64,000 bases of DNA from Podocnemis expansa (GCA_007922195.1 ML681990.1:34059989-34123988), one strand, 5' to 3'; shown: positions 14,466 through 27,000, numbered from the stretch's first letter. Notes: generated by a model not told the origin, from the letters alone. Numbers and translations: made by a program.

Positions 14466-17400
14466 CTGCTTGTTTAAAGTCACTACTGAGCTATATCCCC
14501 ACTCCATTTGCTGTTCTCACACCCTCTATATAGCTCCATTGCTTGCTTCAGCTGTTGATTACAGTTTTCCCACAAAAGAAATTAGGCAAATTTGGCTAAC
14601 TCTTGTCAATTTTCACTATTGCTCATGGGATCCTGAACAGATGCCTGGCAAACTTCTAAGCAGCAAGAATGATCTCTTTGCAGAGTTAAATACAACAGTT
14701 ATTGCTTTGCACTGGATTCATTTCACAAAGTTGTTTTTGCAGCCACAGGGACTAGCAAGAAGAAGAAGAAGAAGAAATTTTGCAGTAGGTGGATTCGCTC
14801 CCTAATCTACTCGGGAAAATTTCTACAGTGAAAATGAGAAACAGGCAAGTGGATTTTTCAAGTCCTGTGACATGAGGTAAACACACTAAAGGAAAACAGC
14901 CAAGGGCTCAATCCAAAACCCATTACAGCCAACTGAAAGACTTCCACTGACTTTTGTGGATCAGGCCCTAACTGAATAACAAAAAGGAGTTAAAATGCTT
15001 CAAGAAAATCTAACCAGAGGTTCAAGTAGTATCTTTCAATAACAGAGCTCCATACCCTTCTGGACTAAAGGGCGGCACTGATTTGATTAAACAAATATAA
15101 CAACACTGTAGTCAATCAGTGGGTTTCTATACCTTGTATAAATCATCTTTCTCCAGCAAGCATTGATACAGAAGCTCATATTTGGTCATACCCCGTAGGG
15201 TTGAGAAATCTTAATCCTTTTCAAACGAGCATAGGTGACCAAAGGGACACATCCTATCAATTTCTACTGAATTTACATTTCATAAAGGCATATCTGCAGC
15301 TAAATAATAGTACTGTTTTAGTATTCTATTCTATCAGTTGATATTTAACCTATTAACTACCAAGATAATAAATTCTAGTAAAAACATAACATACAAGTTT
15401 GCTAACAACAAGAAACAAACATTTACATCCTGTCTATGCTACAAATTACAGTCATGTTAATTAATACATGTTAAAACACAACTAAAAGTTCAAGGATAGA
15501 TATACCCAGGCTTGTGATTTTAAAATCTTTCAAACGTGAACTGAGTATAAGCCAAAGCTGAGGTGTCTTCCTGAGTCTGCAGACATGCAAGTTGAGGGCC
15601 TCCGCAGTTCTCAAGGTGCAGCAGTCTTGTCAGTTTTCAATGCTGTCATCCAGAACTCTGTGATCAGTAATATTACTGACAAGGATCAGGGCACTGTAAT
15701 GCTGTGTTTGTGAGGCAGAGCTATGAGAAGCAGCAGAAGCAGGCATATGAGCAAAAACTAGGCTGCAAAATGTGTAGAATTGTGCAGACCTTCTCCTCCC
15801 AAAAGCAGCCAAGAAGCTCTGGAGGGCACAAAAGAAAAAGAAAATACTCCTTCCCAGCAGTAAGTGGTGACTACCCAAAGACTAATGCAAATGAGAGATC
15901 ACTAAGCAAGGCTTGTAGTCAGCACCATCTCTGCTGTCAGTAGCTGGGATTTATAGGAGCTGGTCTTTCCACTAGAGCATCCCTCCAAGAGGTCATTGAT
16001 AGGGAGGTCATCCTCATGTTTCCTACTTATCTCTGGTTAAGAGGTTTAGTCCTCCAAGTTCATTAATTTTTTCAAATCTTGACCATAAAACACACAAACA
16101 AAAATCACCACCACACATATATCAACAGATAGTTCTTTTACAGTATCTCAGTCACAACCTCTGCCCTCTCAAATCTAAAAAAGATGAAAGATAGATGCAG
16201 CAGCATTAGACTTTTAATTTCCTTGGAGGAATACAAAGCAAAACCCCACAACATAGTTATAGTGGGTTGTCTGGGTTTTTTTTTTTTCTTTGCTACAGTT
16301 CTACTTTATACCGGTTAGGCAATCTTAGGCTTTAATGCCATATTATCTCTCTTACAAATTGGTCTTTCAGCAGTAGAAGGAAAAGCTGAAAATAAGAACA
16401 TCAGACAACAGATGCATATTATGTTGAGGAAAAAAACATGCATACAAAGAAAAAATAATATTTAGGTATTTAATTCTCAAATCCCAGGATTATATTTGTG
16501 GGAGTTTTCCTAGACTCTCTTTTCTTCTTCTATCTGGAATATTTTTCAATGTAGTAATTTCATTGTTAAGCCAAGTTTTGTAAACAAGAATTAACTAAAA
16601 GTTATCCCAGAGATGCCAGGCACATGTGTCTGACCATATATCTTTACAGATTGCAATAACATCTTCACAACAACATTTTTAAAATCTCTTGAAATTGAAT
16701 CTTTAAAGCCTTTTCTACAGCATCACACCAAAACTCTTGTAAATCCCCCTGATCAACAGAATTGATTCACTTGTTTTGCTGATGTTGAAAAAGCAAGTAG
16801 TTATCAAACATGAAATGCATTCTTACCTGGATCCAATATTCAGATGTATAAAACTTTGGCCATACTTCATAGTGTAAGCAACACTCAATCATTTTAAATC
16901 AGAAATATTATGCCCTCTGTATTTTAATAATTAGGCATCCAGAGATAGTATGAGTTTTATGTCAAATGATTTCTCACATTAATATTTTGCAGGAGTAAGT
17001 GTGCTCTGATATCATCCAGCTAAAGTTTCCACTGCAAGTAAAAAAAATCAGTTCATTCAAAGACACCCTTAAATTCCCCACACGTTAACAAAGATTATTT
17101 TTGCAAGCTTTCTTCTTGTAAATACTGTGCTTCCTAAAATTTCTGATGTACACACAGAAAACAGTTTTTAAATCCACCAAGATACTTTCTGGCTTTTTGA
17201 AGACCTATACTAGCCTGCATTTACTCCAAAATGGCAGCCTGATCTCTGCTCGTTGCTATGGACACACCATACGTCAGAACTGCACTTTTTTTTTCAGACC
17301 TGTTTGTTTATGACAGGCCTAGGTGCTTCCTATTATGGTGTCTGCATCAGTACAGCATGCCATTCGCTAGTAATAAGAGCCAGCGGCAGCCACTGAGGTG

Positions 17401-17859
17401 ATCAGCATGCAGCAGAGGACAAAGATGCTGAGGAATCTGAGCATGCTCATTGCAAAACTGCATAGAGTGGCTGTTTCAGGAATGGTTACAACAGCATTCA
17501 AATAATGAATCTTGATTTTGCTGGGAACAGGGCTCTCAAGCACAAGTTTTCATGGCATTAGGTGTGTAATACAGAGAAACTAGGGGGCAAAAGTGAGAAT
17601 CCTGGTAGGTGATATTTTTAGAGAACAAAACAAACATGGAACTTGAGATGACCTAAAATACTTATCTGTCCTTCCAACTCCTGAAAAGATGGAATGGAGC
17701 TGCTATGGCAGTGTTATGGACGTGAGGAGCAAGCATGATACGTCTGAATTCTTTCATGGCTAACTGTTGAATGAAATGCCAGCACTATAGCAGTTAACTT
17801 TCCTTCCAGCTACAAATTAAGCATGCTTTAATTCAGAGGGAGATGCAGCTCAGACTAAA

Positions 17860-18215
17860 AAGACAAGGAGTCCTGTAGCATTTAAAGACTAATAGATTTA
17901 TTTATCACATGAGCTTTTGTGGGAGAAAATCCTACTTCATCAGGTGCTTTGAAGATGAGAGAATTTACAGAATGGGATGAAAATAAATGAAAGGGAGTAT
18001 AAGACATGGGATCAGGTCATACAGTAACAGCAAATCAGAGCAGTTAAGATTCAAAACACTGGGAAACAGTACATAGAGGAGGGTGAAATCAAATTACCTG
18101 TTGTAATAGGAAAAGAAACCATAGTCACAATTCAATCCTGCATTCACACAATGTAATCTGCATATCAATTCTAATTCAGCTGAATTCTGAAATCCCAGAG
18201 TCAGCAAGGGTTACA
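17860..18215 (-). mobile_element. Copy A of the same retroelement family
   Basis: Minus orientation: 'gacaaggagtcctgtagcatttaaagactaatag...ttatcacatgagcttttgtgggagaaaatcc...ttcatcagg', then the family interior with 'acctgttgtaataggaaaag'. Older than the other copies by visible divergence. TSD not identified. Confidence 0.7.
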
Positions 18216-18559
18216 GAGTGGTCACCACAATGATAAAGGAATGTTATAGAAAGACAGAAAAAAAATCTTTTCCACAGATATTTATTACAAACATATTTTC
18301 AAAATATTTTATGTTATTTGTATTTACTATTATTTAGATTATGACAGTGCCTAAAATAAACTAAGTATTTTCTGAGCACCGAAGAAATACTACCTGCTAC
18401 GAAAAGTGTGCACTCTAAAACTACTATATTTTCTAGAATTTATTCCACTGTTTAATGTTTTTGTTTAATACTTTTGTTATAAACCCACAATTCCACTCCA
18501 CTCAGAATCCTGATTAAATTCTATTTCTTAAGCATCCTGCATCCTTTTCGTTCCACTAA

Positions 18560-19075
18560 TGGTGCATCTTTGCTCTCCTTTTCAGGCTGTATGGAACTTC
18601 TCTATTCCAATACACCAGTGTCAGCATAAGTGTCCAGGGCAATTTGTGTATGCCACCCCTGCCCCATCCTGCATGGCCCAGTGCAGAGGCCAAGCCCCAC
18701 ACTCATACCCAGCACCGCTCCACCCTTGGGGACGGGGTAGACCTGCCCAGAAGCTGAGCTCCACACCTGCACCTGTGCCAGCTGCTCCATCCCTGGGGGT
18801 AAGGCAGGCAGGCAAAGAGTCTGAGCTTTATGCTCCTGCTCTGCCCCCCAGGGGCAGGGTGGGCAGGCTGGCTCAGCAGCTAGGCTCTATGTTCTCTCCC
18901 CACCCGTTGCCTTTGGCTTGCCACTGAAGGCAGTAGAGGGGCGGGGGAATGGGTAATGAGGCAGTTGGGGGGGGGGCAGTGTTGCAGCCCCTGCACAGCC
19001 TTGTTGGTAGCAGGGCAGCAAAGGACCTGCAGAACAGCAGGGCAGTTGCCCCACTTGCTTTCCCACTCCCCCACA
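18560..19075. repeat. GC-rich repeat region with minisatellite-like words
   Basis: C/G-rich text with repeated 'ctccatccctgggggtaagg'-like and 'cctgcccagaagctgagct'-like words, resembling the insert at 49990-50377. Poly-G at 18967-18976. Probably the body of a non-autonomous DNA element whose ends I cannot fix. ORFs on both strands overlap and look spurious. Confidence 0.55.
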
Positions 19076-19089
19076 GGACAGTCCTGCAA

Positions 19090-19385
19090 GTTTCTATCCT
19101 TTCTTCACTCAGATCAGCCCTGAAAACTAACTTCTTCCACAAAGTCCACAACAACAGCTTCCCACACCCATAAATGTTCTCATGAATCACCACATGATTA
19201 CTTTGCAAAAATTTCCTCTTACTTAGCAGTACCCTCTGTCTTCCAGGACCCTTTCTCTTTTCTGTCTATTTGGGTTATAAAATCCTCAGGCTAAGATCTT
19301 AGTCTGAATTTTATACAGCACCAAGCACACTGTTAGAGTTTTATAAACTGTAAATAAAAATAAATGGTGCCTATATTTCTAGTCA
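19090..19385 (+). mobile_element. L2-like LINE 3' end (ancient)
   Basis: 'cagccctgaaaactaacttcttccacaaagtccac' is the decayed 'Lys-Thr-His-Leu-Phe' region typical of L2/CR1-like ORF2 C-termini. Further on, 'aaatcctcaggctaagatctt' and 'tacagcaccaagcacactgtt...aaataaaaataaatgg' match the usual L2 3' end. Confidence 0.6.
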
Positions 19386-19661
19386 TGGTAATTAAGATAG
19401 TTTTCTAAACATGAACTGCTGCAGTTCTGGCTTCCAGAGGCTACAGACAGATATCACAAAACTGTAATTATAAGAGTGCCTCAAACTAACCTATTTATCA
19501 AAGTGAGATGGTAAACAACTATTTGAATACTCATTATGACCATTTAAATATCAACATTTTAAATTCATTTACCACTGATCACTTGAGAAGAAATGTCCAA
19601 TTTATGTGCTTATCTTGTATAGTTGGATTTATAAGGCTTTATGTTAACATGTTAGTTAGGT

Positions 19662-20314
19662 CAGTGGTTCTCAATCTTTTGCAGGTCACAACATGCTTGG
19701 CAGCACTTCATGACCCTACAGCAGTAGTTTTCAATCAGTGTGCTGCTGTGCACTCATGTGCTGTGAGAACTGTCCAAGTGTGCTGTAAAAATTTTGTGCA
19801 AAGGTAATGAAAATTGATGTAAAACAAACCTTGTTTCATCTTAAACAATATCCTACCCAAACAAAATTACAACTTATTAAATTTGTGAAAATGAATTATC
19901 AAGTTAAAAGCAAAGGTCTTTCAGTTCTAAAATGTGAACATTCTAAACACAGGTGGCAAAAGGGCAAAATTGAGATGACATTTTTTAATTGGTGGATTTG
20001 AAACATTAAGGCATTTGATTCTTCTTTAGATTGTTGTATGCACGATGTAGTAAGAAAGACCGTAACCACAGTAAATATAAGTAAATGTGATGTTTCTAAG
20101 CAATCAATTCAGGTGAAAAAAGTAGGTGTGTCATGGAGTTGTTTGTCTCAATGAAGTGTGCTGTGTTAATGGAAAGGTTGGAAACCACTGCCCTACAGGA
20201 CACACCAGCCCCCCACCCAGGCCAAATTCAGCCATCTTCCTGGCTCTCTGTGGCACACTTCCTGCTGTGTGGCAATATAGTAATGTGTCCCAACACAATG
20301 ACTGAGAACCACTG
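19662..20314. mobile_element. hAT-like element (host of a nested copy)
   Basis: Ends CAGTGGTTCTCAATC and ACTGAGAACCACTG. Flanks AGTTAGGT (19654-19661) and AGTCAAGT (20315-20322) match 6/8. Internal text ('gtcac.acatgcttgg', 'taatgtgtcccaacaca') is shared with the elements at 27083 and 41925. It is non-autonomous. Confidence 0.75.
19722..20190. mobile_element. hAT-like element nested in the 19662 element
   Basis: Ends CAGTAGTTTTCAATC and GGTTGGAAACCACTG. The 8-bp TSD is perfect: CCCTACAG at 19714-19721 and 20191-20198. The inside is AT-rich with no coding capacity, so it is a different family from the GC-rich nested element at 27155. Confidence 0.9.
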
Positions 20315-20997
20315 AGTCAAGTAACACAGCTTTTACCTCCTGATAAACTAGTTAAGTTAAAGCTTAGTGGAGAATACAGGGTACAATGTCAGCTAACATA
20401 GCTTAAAAGTGTTAACTTGTCTTTTAACAAGGTTTTTCAGCCATGTTAAGCTAACATCATTGAAAAATTCACTTTTTGCTGATCAATACATACTTGTAGC
20501 TCTTGTCTAGGCGGGGACTGCCTGCACTGTCAAATTTACTGGCAGAAGTAGGGTAATATAATTATAGCACCTATAAACTCATGCATGGAAAACTCTGATT
20601 CTGGAATCAAGAGAGTCTTTTTTCTGTTTAGTTTGTGTTTGGAAATTCTGTTGGCAAAGTTTCTCATGTAGACAAACCTGGGACAGAAGGTGAATTTTCA
20701 GAACATGTTATCTGATGCGTTGTGAGGTGTATGAAATGCCTAGTGAAGACACGGCACACTGCCCTTAGAACAAACTCAATTGCTGAAGTTAAAGCCTATG
20801 GAGAAATCTAGCATGTTAAAATATATGCTACCTGCTTTACAGAAGATTTTTGGAATAGGTTAGAAAGGCTCATATTGTAAAATCAAAATCCTTGTCTAAG
20901 CAAGAGTTAGAAATCTGGGAAGAGGACTGGCTAATTAACCACTTAGTGTAGGGCTCAGCAGTGTCGAACCCCCGACCCTCAACTGGAGCATCAAGGT

Positions 20998-21206
20998 CAG
21001 TGGCTCCCAAACTAGTCTTTGTCATGGCACACCTTAATACTGCTAGTTATTTTGAGGCACACCACCATATAGTCTCTGTATGACCTCATGAATACTCATG
21101 AGCCAATCCAGAACTCCTTGAGTAGTTTTTCAAAAAATTCCATGGCACACCTGCTCAGGCCTGAGGGCACACCTGTGTGCCATGGCACACTGGCTGGGAA
21201 ACACTG
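20998..21206. mobile_element. Small hAT-like element
   Basis: Ends CAGTGGCTCCCAAAC and CTGGGAAACACTG. Flanks ATCAAGGT (20990-20997) and ATCTAGGC (21207-21214) match 6/8. It contains several 'ggcacac' words. It is 209 bp with no coding capacity. Confidence 0.7.
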
Positions 21207-21301
21207 ATCTAGGCATTGCTAGCTATACAAGTAATGAATAATAAGAAGTCTATTAGCTAACAGACAGAAATGCAAATCAGGTGAACTGAATTTTACTTAT
21301 A

Positions 21302-21445
21302 GCCTGTCTGTGACTTGCTCTGTCATCTTGTACTTCATGCCTCAATTTCCTAATCTATACATTGTTAAACCAATATTATCCCCAATGTACAGATTAGGAA
21401 ACTAAGGCATGAAGTGCAAAGTGACAGAGCAAGTCATAGGCAGAC
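21302..21445. repeat. 63-bp inverted repeat of MIR-like sequence
   Basis: Left arm 21302-21364 (gcctgtctgtgacttgctct...) and right arm 21383-21445 (...gacagagcaagtcataggca) are reverse complements with few mismatches, around an 18-base spacer. The sequence resembles the 'gaaactgaggca' part of MIR/L2-type repeats. A 22-base block (taaaccaatattatccccaa plus tg) recurs directly at 21366 and 21488. Confidence 0.8.
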
Positions 21446-21737
21446 CAGAAATAAAATTCAGCTCTCCTGATTTCCATTTCTCATTCTTAAACCAATATTA
21501 TCCCCAATGAGCAACAGCTGTCTTTAAACCACTTTGAGTTCCTTAAATATTATGCTCTATAGAAATAAAATCTATTATTACAGTCTAACATCTCCCACTC
21601 TCTGCTTCAGATTCAGAAAGTACAAGTACAGACACAGGTGCAGAATAGTAAAAGAAAAGGGAACATTTGAAATAAGATTTGAACATGAAAATGCATAGCA
21701 ACTTTGAGTTCTTTCAGTGGTCCAACATGAGGTCCTG

Positions 21738-23836
21738 TCAGGGGTTAAAGTAAACCGGAATGCACCAGAACGCTGTTCAGGGACTCCTAAAAACAGAAAA
21801 AGGGGGCAGAACGCTGCATTCTGCTATGTTCCGCTTTACCACCCCTGCCCCTCCCCTAGCTCTCTGGAGTTTTAAGCAGGTAAATGTGAGGCCGCCTGCC
21901 CTCCAAAGACCCCGCAGCCTTCCACAACTGAGTGAGCCAAGCTGTTCTGGCGACTCGGGTTGCAGCCCCCTTCCCAGCCTGCGGACCGGAGCCCTCTGTC
22001 TGTGTCCATCAAGCCAGGCAGCTGCCATGCCTCCTGTGGGGCAGAAGCGCCCACATCCACAGGGGATGTGAGGAGGAGGCAGAAGGGCTGTAGCAGTTAG
22101 AGGAGAGCACAGAGGCAGCTGTCGCCCCAGCAGCAGCAAAGAGTGGAAGCGGAGGCGTCCCGGGCATCAGCCAAGTCCCAGCCCTGTGCTTGCCCCAGCG
22201 CCATGTGAGTGGCCCACTTGGTGCAGCCCAGCTGGGTGCTCCTCTCCCGGATGGCTCTCAGGTGATGAGCTCAAGCCCAACCGCAGCGCTGCCCCCATGG
22301 GGAGGAGAGAGGAGCCTGGGCGGTGGGCACTGGAGCACCACAAAATCCCTGTTCCTCAGCTGCTTCCTGCTGCTGCTGCCCTGAGGGCTCACTGTCCTCC
22401 TCCTGCTGGACACAGACAGCAGACTGGCCCCCGCTGCCACAGCAGGTGGCGCCCCTGCGGTTGGTGCTACCTGCAGCCCCTACTGAGAGTCTTTAAATTT
22501 CCCACCCTCAGGGCAGGAGCAAGACCCTGTGGCCAGGCAGGTAGCAACAGCTCTGGCGGCCAGGTAAGGGGAAGGAGGTGCCTGGTGGGATCTCCACGAT
22601 GGGCAGCTGGCGGGTAAAGGGTGTGGGGGTAGGTGGGGAAGGCCCATGGTGTCAGGGAGCCAGCAGGCAGGTTAGGCATGGAGTTGGATAGGGCCAGGAG
22701 ACCCGGGAAGCTGGTGGCTGGGTGGGCGGGTGGGTGGAGGGTCAGGGCTTGAGGAAGCTGGGGACAAGGAGACTACGTAGGGGCTGAGTAGTGGTGGAGG
22801 GGACTATCAAGGGCTGGAGTGGGGGCTAGGGAGGTATGGCATACTGGGCTGCATCAAAAGAAGTATTACCAGCAGATCAAGGGATGTGATCATTCCCCTC
22901 TATTCTGCACTGGTGAGGCCACATCTAGAATACTGTGTTCAGTTTTGGGCTCCCCACTACAAAAAGGACAGGGACATGCTAGAGAGAGTTCAGAGGAGGG
23001 CAACCAAAATGATTAAAGGGCTGGAGCACAAGCCCTATGAGGACAGACTGAAAGCATTAGGCTTATTTAGTCTGCAGAAGAGACGATTGAGGGGGGATTT
23101 GATAGCAACCTTCAAACTACTTGAAGGGATGCTCTAAGGAAGATGGAGCTCGACTGTTCTCGGTAATAACAGAGGACAGAACGAGGAGCAATGGTCTCAA
23201 GTTGCGGTTAGGGAGGTTGAGGCTGGATATTAGAAAAAGCTTTTTTACTAGGAGAGTGGTGAAGCCTTGGAATAAGCTGCCGAGGGAGGTGGTGAAATCT
23301 CCATCTTTGGAGGTGTTTAAGGCCCGGCTGGACAAAACCATGACTGGGATGGTTTAGTGGGAGTGGTCCTGCCTCTGGCAGGGGGTTGGACTAGATGACC
23401 TATGAGGTCCCTTCCAACCCTAGGATTCCATGGAGGGGGATGGGGCTGAAGGAGGTGAAGTGGGGGAATGGGGACAAGGCAACTGAAGGGGGCTGGGAAA
23501 GTGTGGAGGGGGTTGGCGATGGAGTGATGACTGGGGATAGGTGGTTAGCAGGGCTGGAGTGCCAACTTTGGGGCACGGAGCTTAAGAAATGGGGATAGGG
23601 ACAGAGGAGGACATGGGGAAAGAGGGGTCTGATGTAGGCACTAGTGGACAAGGTTGGTGTGATGTGGATTTGAGTCTGTGCTTCGTACGTGTGGAAAGAG
23701 CTGATGGGGCTCAAAAATGCCTACTTCAGCTGGGACCTGCACATGCCTGAAGGGCACCTGGACAATACAGGAAGTGCACCTGAAGATTAGGAGGGTTCTC
23801 GGGCCCATCAAATTTTACTTGAACCGTTAAGTCCTG
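21738..23836. mobile_element. Composite GC-rich element hosting the CR1
   Basis: The left end 'caggggttaaagtaaaccgg' and the reverse complement of the right end 'tttacttgaaccgttaagtcctg' are loosely similar inverted ends. Between them, GC-rich text (22040-22560) and G-rich minisatellite-like text ('gggctgg', 'ggtgggtgg', 22560-22830 and 23430-23640) surround the CR1. No TSD was found. Overlapping ORFs at 21760-22680 look like composition artefacts. The unit boundaries are an inference. Confidence 0.45.
22835..23430 (+). pseudogene. 5'-truncated CR1 LINE: remnant of ORF2 C-terminus and 3' UTR
   Basis: CR1 is a non-LTR retrotransposon; ORF2 encodes an endonuclease/reverse transcriptase. The C-terminal part of ORF2 is readable from 22886 ([20 protein letters not shown]) to about 23137, and then in another frame from 23121 (RKSFFTRRVVKPWNKLPREV). 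One frameshift therefore separates the two pieces. The 3' end reads 'ggggttggactagatgacctatgaggtcccttccaaccctaggattc'-type text. The catalytic domains are absent through 5' truncation. It sits inside a G-rich composite region. Confidence 0.93.
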
Positions 23837-23839
23837 TGT

Positions 23840-26800
23840 AATATACTCAGGATTGTTTTAAATAGTTTATTAACCATTTAAACTTGCCTCAGTAGGAATT
23901 AGAAGCTGTCTTGTAACCAGTATAGTTGGGACTATTAGAATGAAAAACTGTTTTTCCACTGGCCTTACTTTTGAACTATGAATTAGGTGTCTACCCTCTA
24001 AATATGACACATTGGAACAGTTGACAAACATACTATGAATCTTTTTTGTTTGTTTTTTAAAAAGCAAACAAGGTAACATTCTTGCTTCTTGCATCCAAAG
24101 AAGTGGCTCAGTTTTATTGACATTGCTCTTTTGTTCAAAATCAGAACAACTGAAGTGCTAAGTCAAAGTAATTTGTTTGGCTGACCATTCATAGTTTACC
24201 TCTTAATTAATAGAAGAGATAAGCTGTTTGAACAGTGGTTTTAGATAACCTTGTAAACAGCATTACAAATTAGTTAGGTTCACTGGTCTCTCAGATTATG
24301 GCCTTGTCTATTCTGGCAGTTTGCCTTATCCCACTATAGAAGGCAAAACTGGTAAAAAACACTATTTGTACCAGTGCATTTCACCCCAGTTTCAGTTAGA
24401 GATACGTAGCACCACTGAACATCATGAGTTAGCTTGCCAGCACTAGAGATTTGCTGTTATACTGTCATTAAGCCACCAGTGGCTGTACCAGGGACAAATC
24501 CCCATGCAGACATGTCCTTTGTAAAAGGAAAATTGAGCCATGGTAAAACCACCTTAAAAGCTGGAAATATAGGCTGGCAAGAGAAAAGTCTATTCAGTGT
24601 AACATGTTTTAGTGAAGGATTACAAAGCAAAATATGAAACAACATAAGCAAGGCAGGAAAACTGCTTCCAACTTCTCTGTAGTATTGTTAACTGCACAGT
24701 CAGGGGACAACATGTTATTGCATTGAAAGTTTATCTAGGCAATTAAATTCCCTATCACTAAACATTCAAAACAAAACCAAACAAAACAGGAGAAAGATCA
24801 TTCTTCCATCTTTGAAGTGCTTCAAATCTTTATGGTCTAACCATCACCGCATCAGTACACTGCACACATCATAATACCCAGGAGATTCTTGGTTCTAAAT
24901 TCTCCCATAAAGACCCAGTAGTAACTAGAAGCCTTTATGAGTAATTTAACAAGCCTATGTAAAAGGTGAGAAATTATCAAGTATTCATTTCTATGCAACC
25001 CATTTCTAAGTAGCATCTTTACAATATTCAATAATATTTTCTTAGTAAAGACCAACCTAAAGGTTTTTGGTGAATATGCTTTGAAAAGTTCCAAAGGGGT
25101 AGCTCTGTTAGTTTAGTTCAGCAAAACAAAGAATGCTGTAACAGTCTGACCTGACCCTATGACTTACGCTTCCCTGCATTTATTTTCCTCCCATTCTGTA
25201 AGCTCCCCATCTTCACAGTGTCTGACAAAGTAGGGTTTTCTCCCACAAAAGCTCATGCAATAAATAAATGTATTAGTCTTTAAAAGTGCCACAGGACTCC
25301 TTGCTTATGCTCTGAAAACTAACACTGAAATTTACATTTTACTTCAAATTAAATTAGTTTTTAAAAAATCTTCAAAAATATTTCTCATTCAAATACATAT
25401 GAGGGATGAAAGCAAGGCTCTTTTTCTTGCATCTTGCCCTACCCTATTTTCACTGATTATCATTTCTTAAGATTTTTTATTTCTTACATTGTTTTGTGCC
25501 ATTACACTTGAAGGAAAGAATCTTTCAAACCTGCACAAAATCAGAGGCTATTAAAAGGAGTGATTGTGCATCAGTGTGCAGGAACTGGGAATGTTGTTAT
25601 GTTGAAGTTCACAGAAAAAGTCATCCAAGTACCCACACAGTACAAACTATAAAATCACCCCCTGCTACATTAAGATGGTGAAAGTAGGAAGACATATTCC
25701 ACCCCTTAAGGATGCTGGTTAAGGGACCTTAAAAGAGGTATGGTCAGAAGGCTTTTGGGAAGCTCAAAGGAAACATTAACCCACTGGTTGCTGGGTGGGG
25801 AGAAACTTTAGGTCTAAGGTTGGCAGGCAGAGTTACAGGTCCTGTTTCTAGGTTGTCTGTGCATATCCACAGCTCTGGCACAGATCCCAATTGCTGTTGC
25901 TGATGCTGGGTTAGAGCAGCAGAAAGAAGCAGCTATGCAGACTGCCAGCTGCTTGTGCAGAGCTACACAGAAAGTGAGAAAGTGCCTTCCTCTGAGTCGC
26001 AGCTTGCTCATTGCTGGGAGTTGTCATTTTGTGCTGTGGGTAGAACTCAATGCTCCTTTCATCTGGCATAAAGTGGAGGAACAGCAGAACACAGCCCAAT
26101 TCCAACCCTGCTCCAGTCTTCACCTCGGAGATAAGCAGCAGATCTGTTGGTCAGGGGCCCAGGAGCTGCCCTAGGAAAAGCATCTTCCTACTTCCTCAGA
26201 GGGTTCTTGACAAGTTGTTTCCTGACCTCAGTGACCACACTCTCTCATGCACTCATCACCCACCACACCAACATTACACTACAAGGGTTCTTCCTTGTCA
26301 CTCAAAAGTGCGTCACTTAGAAGATGAGACAAAGAATATGTGCTCCCACTTAATGGCACAGAGTCCCAGCCTAGCAGCTGAAACCTCACCTCTCTCTTTT
26401 CTGACATCACTTTACAAACTTGCATGTTTGTTTCTTTTGACTCAGCAACGGCTCTACGTCTCAGATCCACTTTCAACACTCCACGCTGATTTACTCCTCA
26501 GGAAGACAGGGAATCTATTTGACTTTTCTCACTCAAAGGCAGCATGAAGTTTCCTTCTGGGATGAATAGTAGGTTGAAGTCCCCTTGCACAGCCACCCCT
26601 GTCTTTGTGCAGAGATACTGCAGTACTTACAAGGCAAGAAGGGCCTTGTGTGAGTGCTCCATACTATGGTAAATTTCACCCACTATCCCTGCTCCTCCAC
26701 GTCTTTGCACAGAGCCTACTAGAAAGTGCTGTCTATCTGCCTTATCTGCACCTATCTCTAGGCTTACCTACATGCAAATTAGTTGTGACCAGACCTCCAT

Positions 26801-27000
26801 GGGAGCACATAAGGCCAAGCATTCGGCTTGTTTGACAAGATTTTGATTTCAATACAACCCTTGCCACTTACAAATAGGTGCTCAGCTACACATTCATCCT
26901 CTCCTTTACTTAAGGTTGCTACTCATCCAGCTTTGATCCAGGCAGGCTGGTTCTTGGCTTCCGCGTCTGACAAGCCCTGGAAGTCCAGTTTTGGTCTGTG
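23840..27000. other. PDE4D intron between the composite element and the NR0B1 pseudogene
   Basis: Mostly AT-rich. It contains retroelement copy B and, at 24300-24420, a decayed 'ggccttgtctattctgg' transposon-like end. From about 25.8 to 26.9 kb composition is nearer 50% GC, and a 165-codon plus-strand ORF (26050-26547) has no family features and is about what chance gives in a window this size. Confidence 0.5.
25088..25305 (+). mobile_element. Copy B of the 13-bp-TSD retroelement, with inverted left terminus
   Basis: It begins 'gttccaaaggggtagctctg', the reverse complement of the family's right end, then continues in forward orientation to 'gccacaggactccttgct'. Flanks TATGCTTTGAAAA (25075-25087) and TATGCTCTGAAAA (25306-25318) match 12/13. 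An inverted terminal piece joined to a truncated forward copy resembles Penelope-like insertions. Confidence 0.8.

Larger units (their letters stand above)
5806..17859. other. PDE4D intron, repeat-poor stretch
   Basis: About 12 kb of AT-rich sequence with only small A/T runs, a poly-G at about 10629-10641, the fragment at 10385 and microsatellites near 14.45 and 14.76 kb. The low density of recent transposons compared with 17.9-28 kb is noticeable. No coding sequence recognised; conserved regulatory elements cannot be judged without alignment. Confidence 0.55.

Noticed and set aside
14374..14805. 143-codon ORF with a Cys/Leu-rich segment
   Set aside because: It runs through a CT microsatellite and ends in an AAG run; no conserved features.
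18967..18976. G-runs here and at about 10629, 22700 and 36250 as G-quadruplexes
   Set aside because: These are single long homopolymers or G-rich repeat text, without evidence of conserved spaced G-tracts.
26050..26547. 165-codon ORF as a possible gene
   Set aside because: It has no domain, signal or homology that I recognise, and a run of this length is expected about once or twice by chance in 64 kb over six frames.
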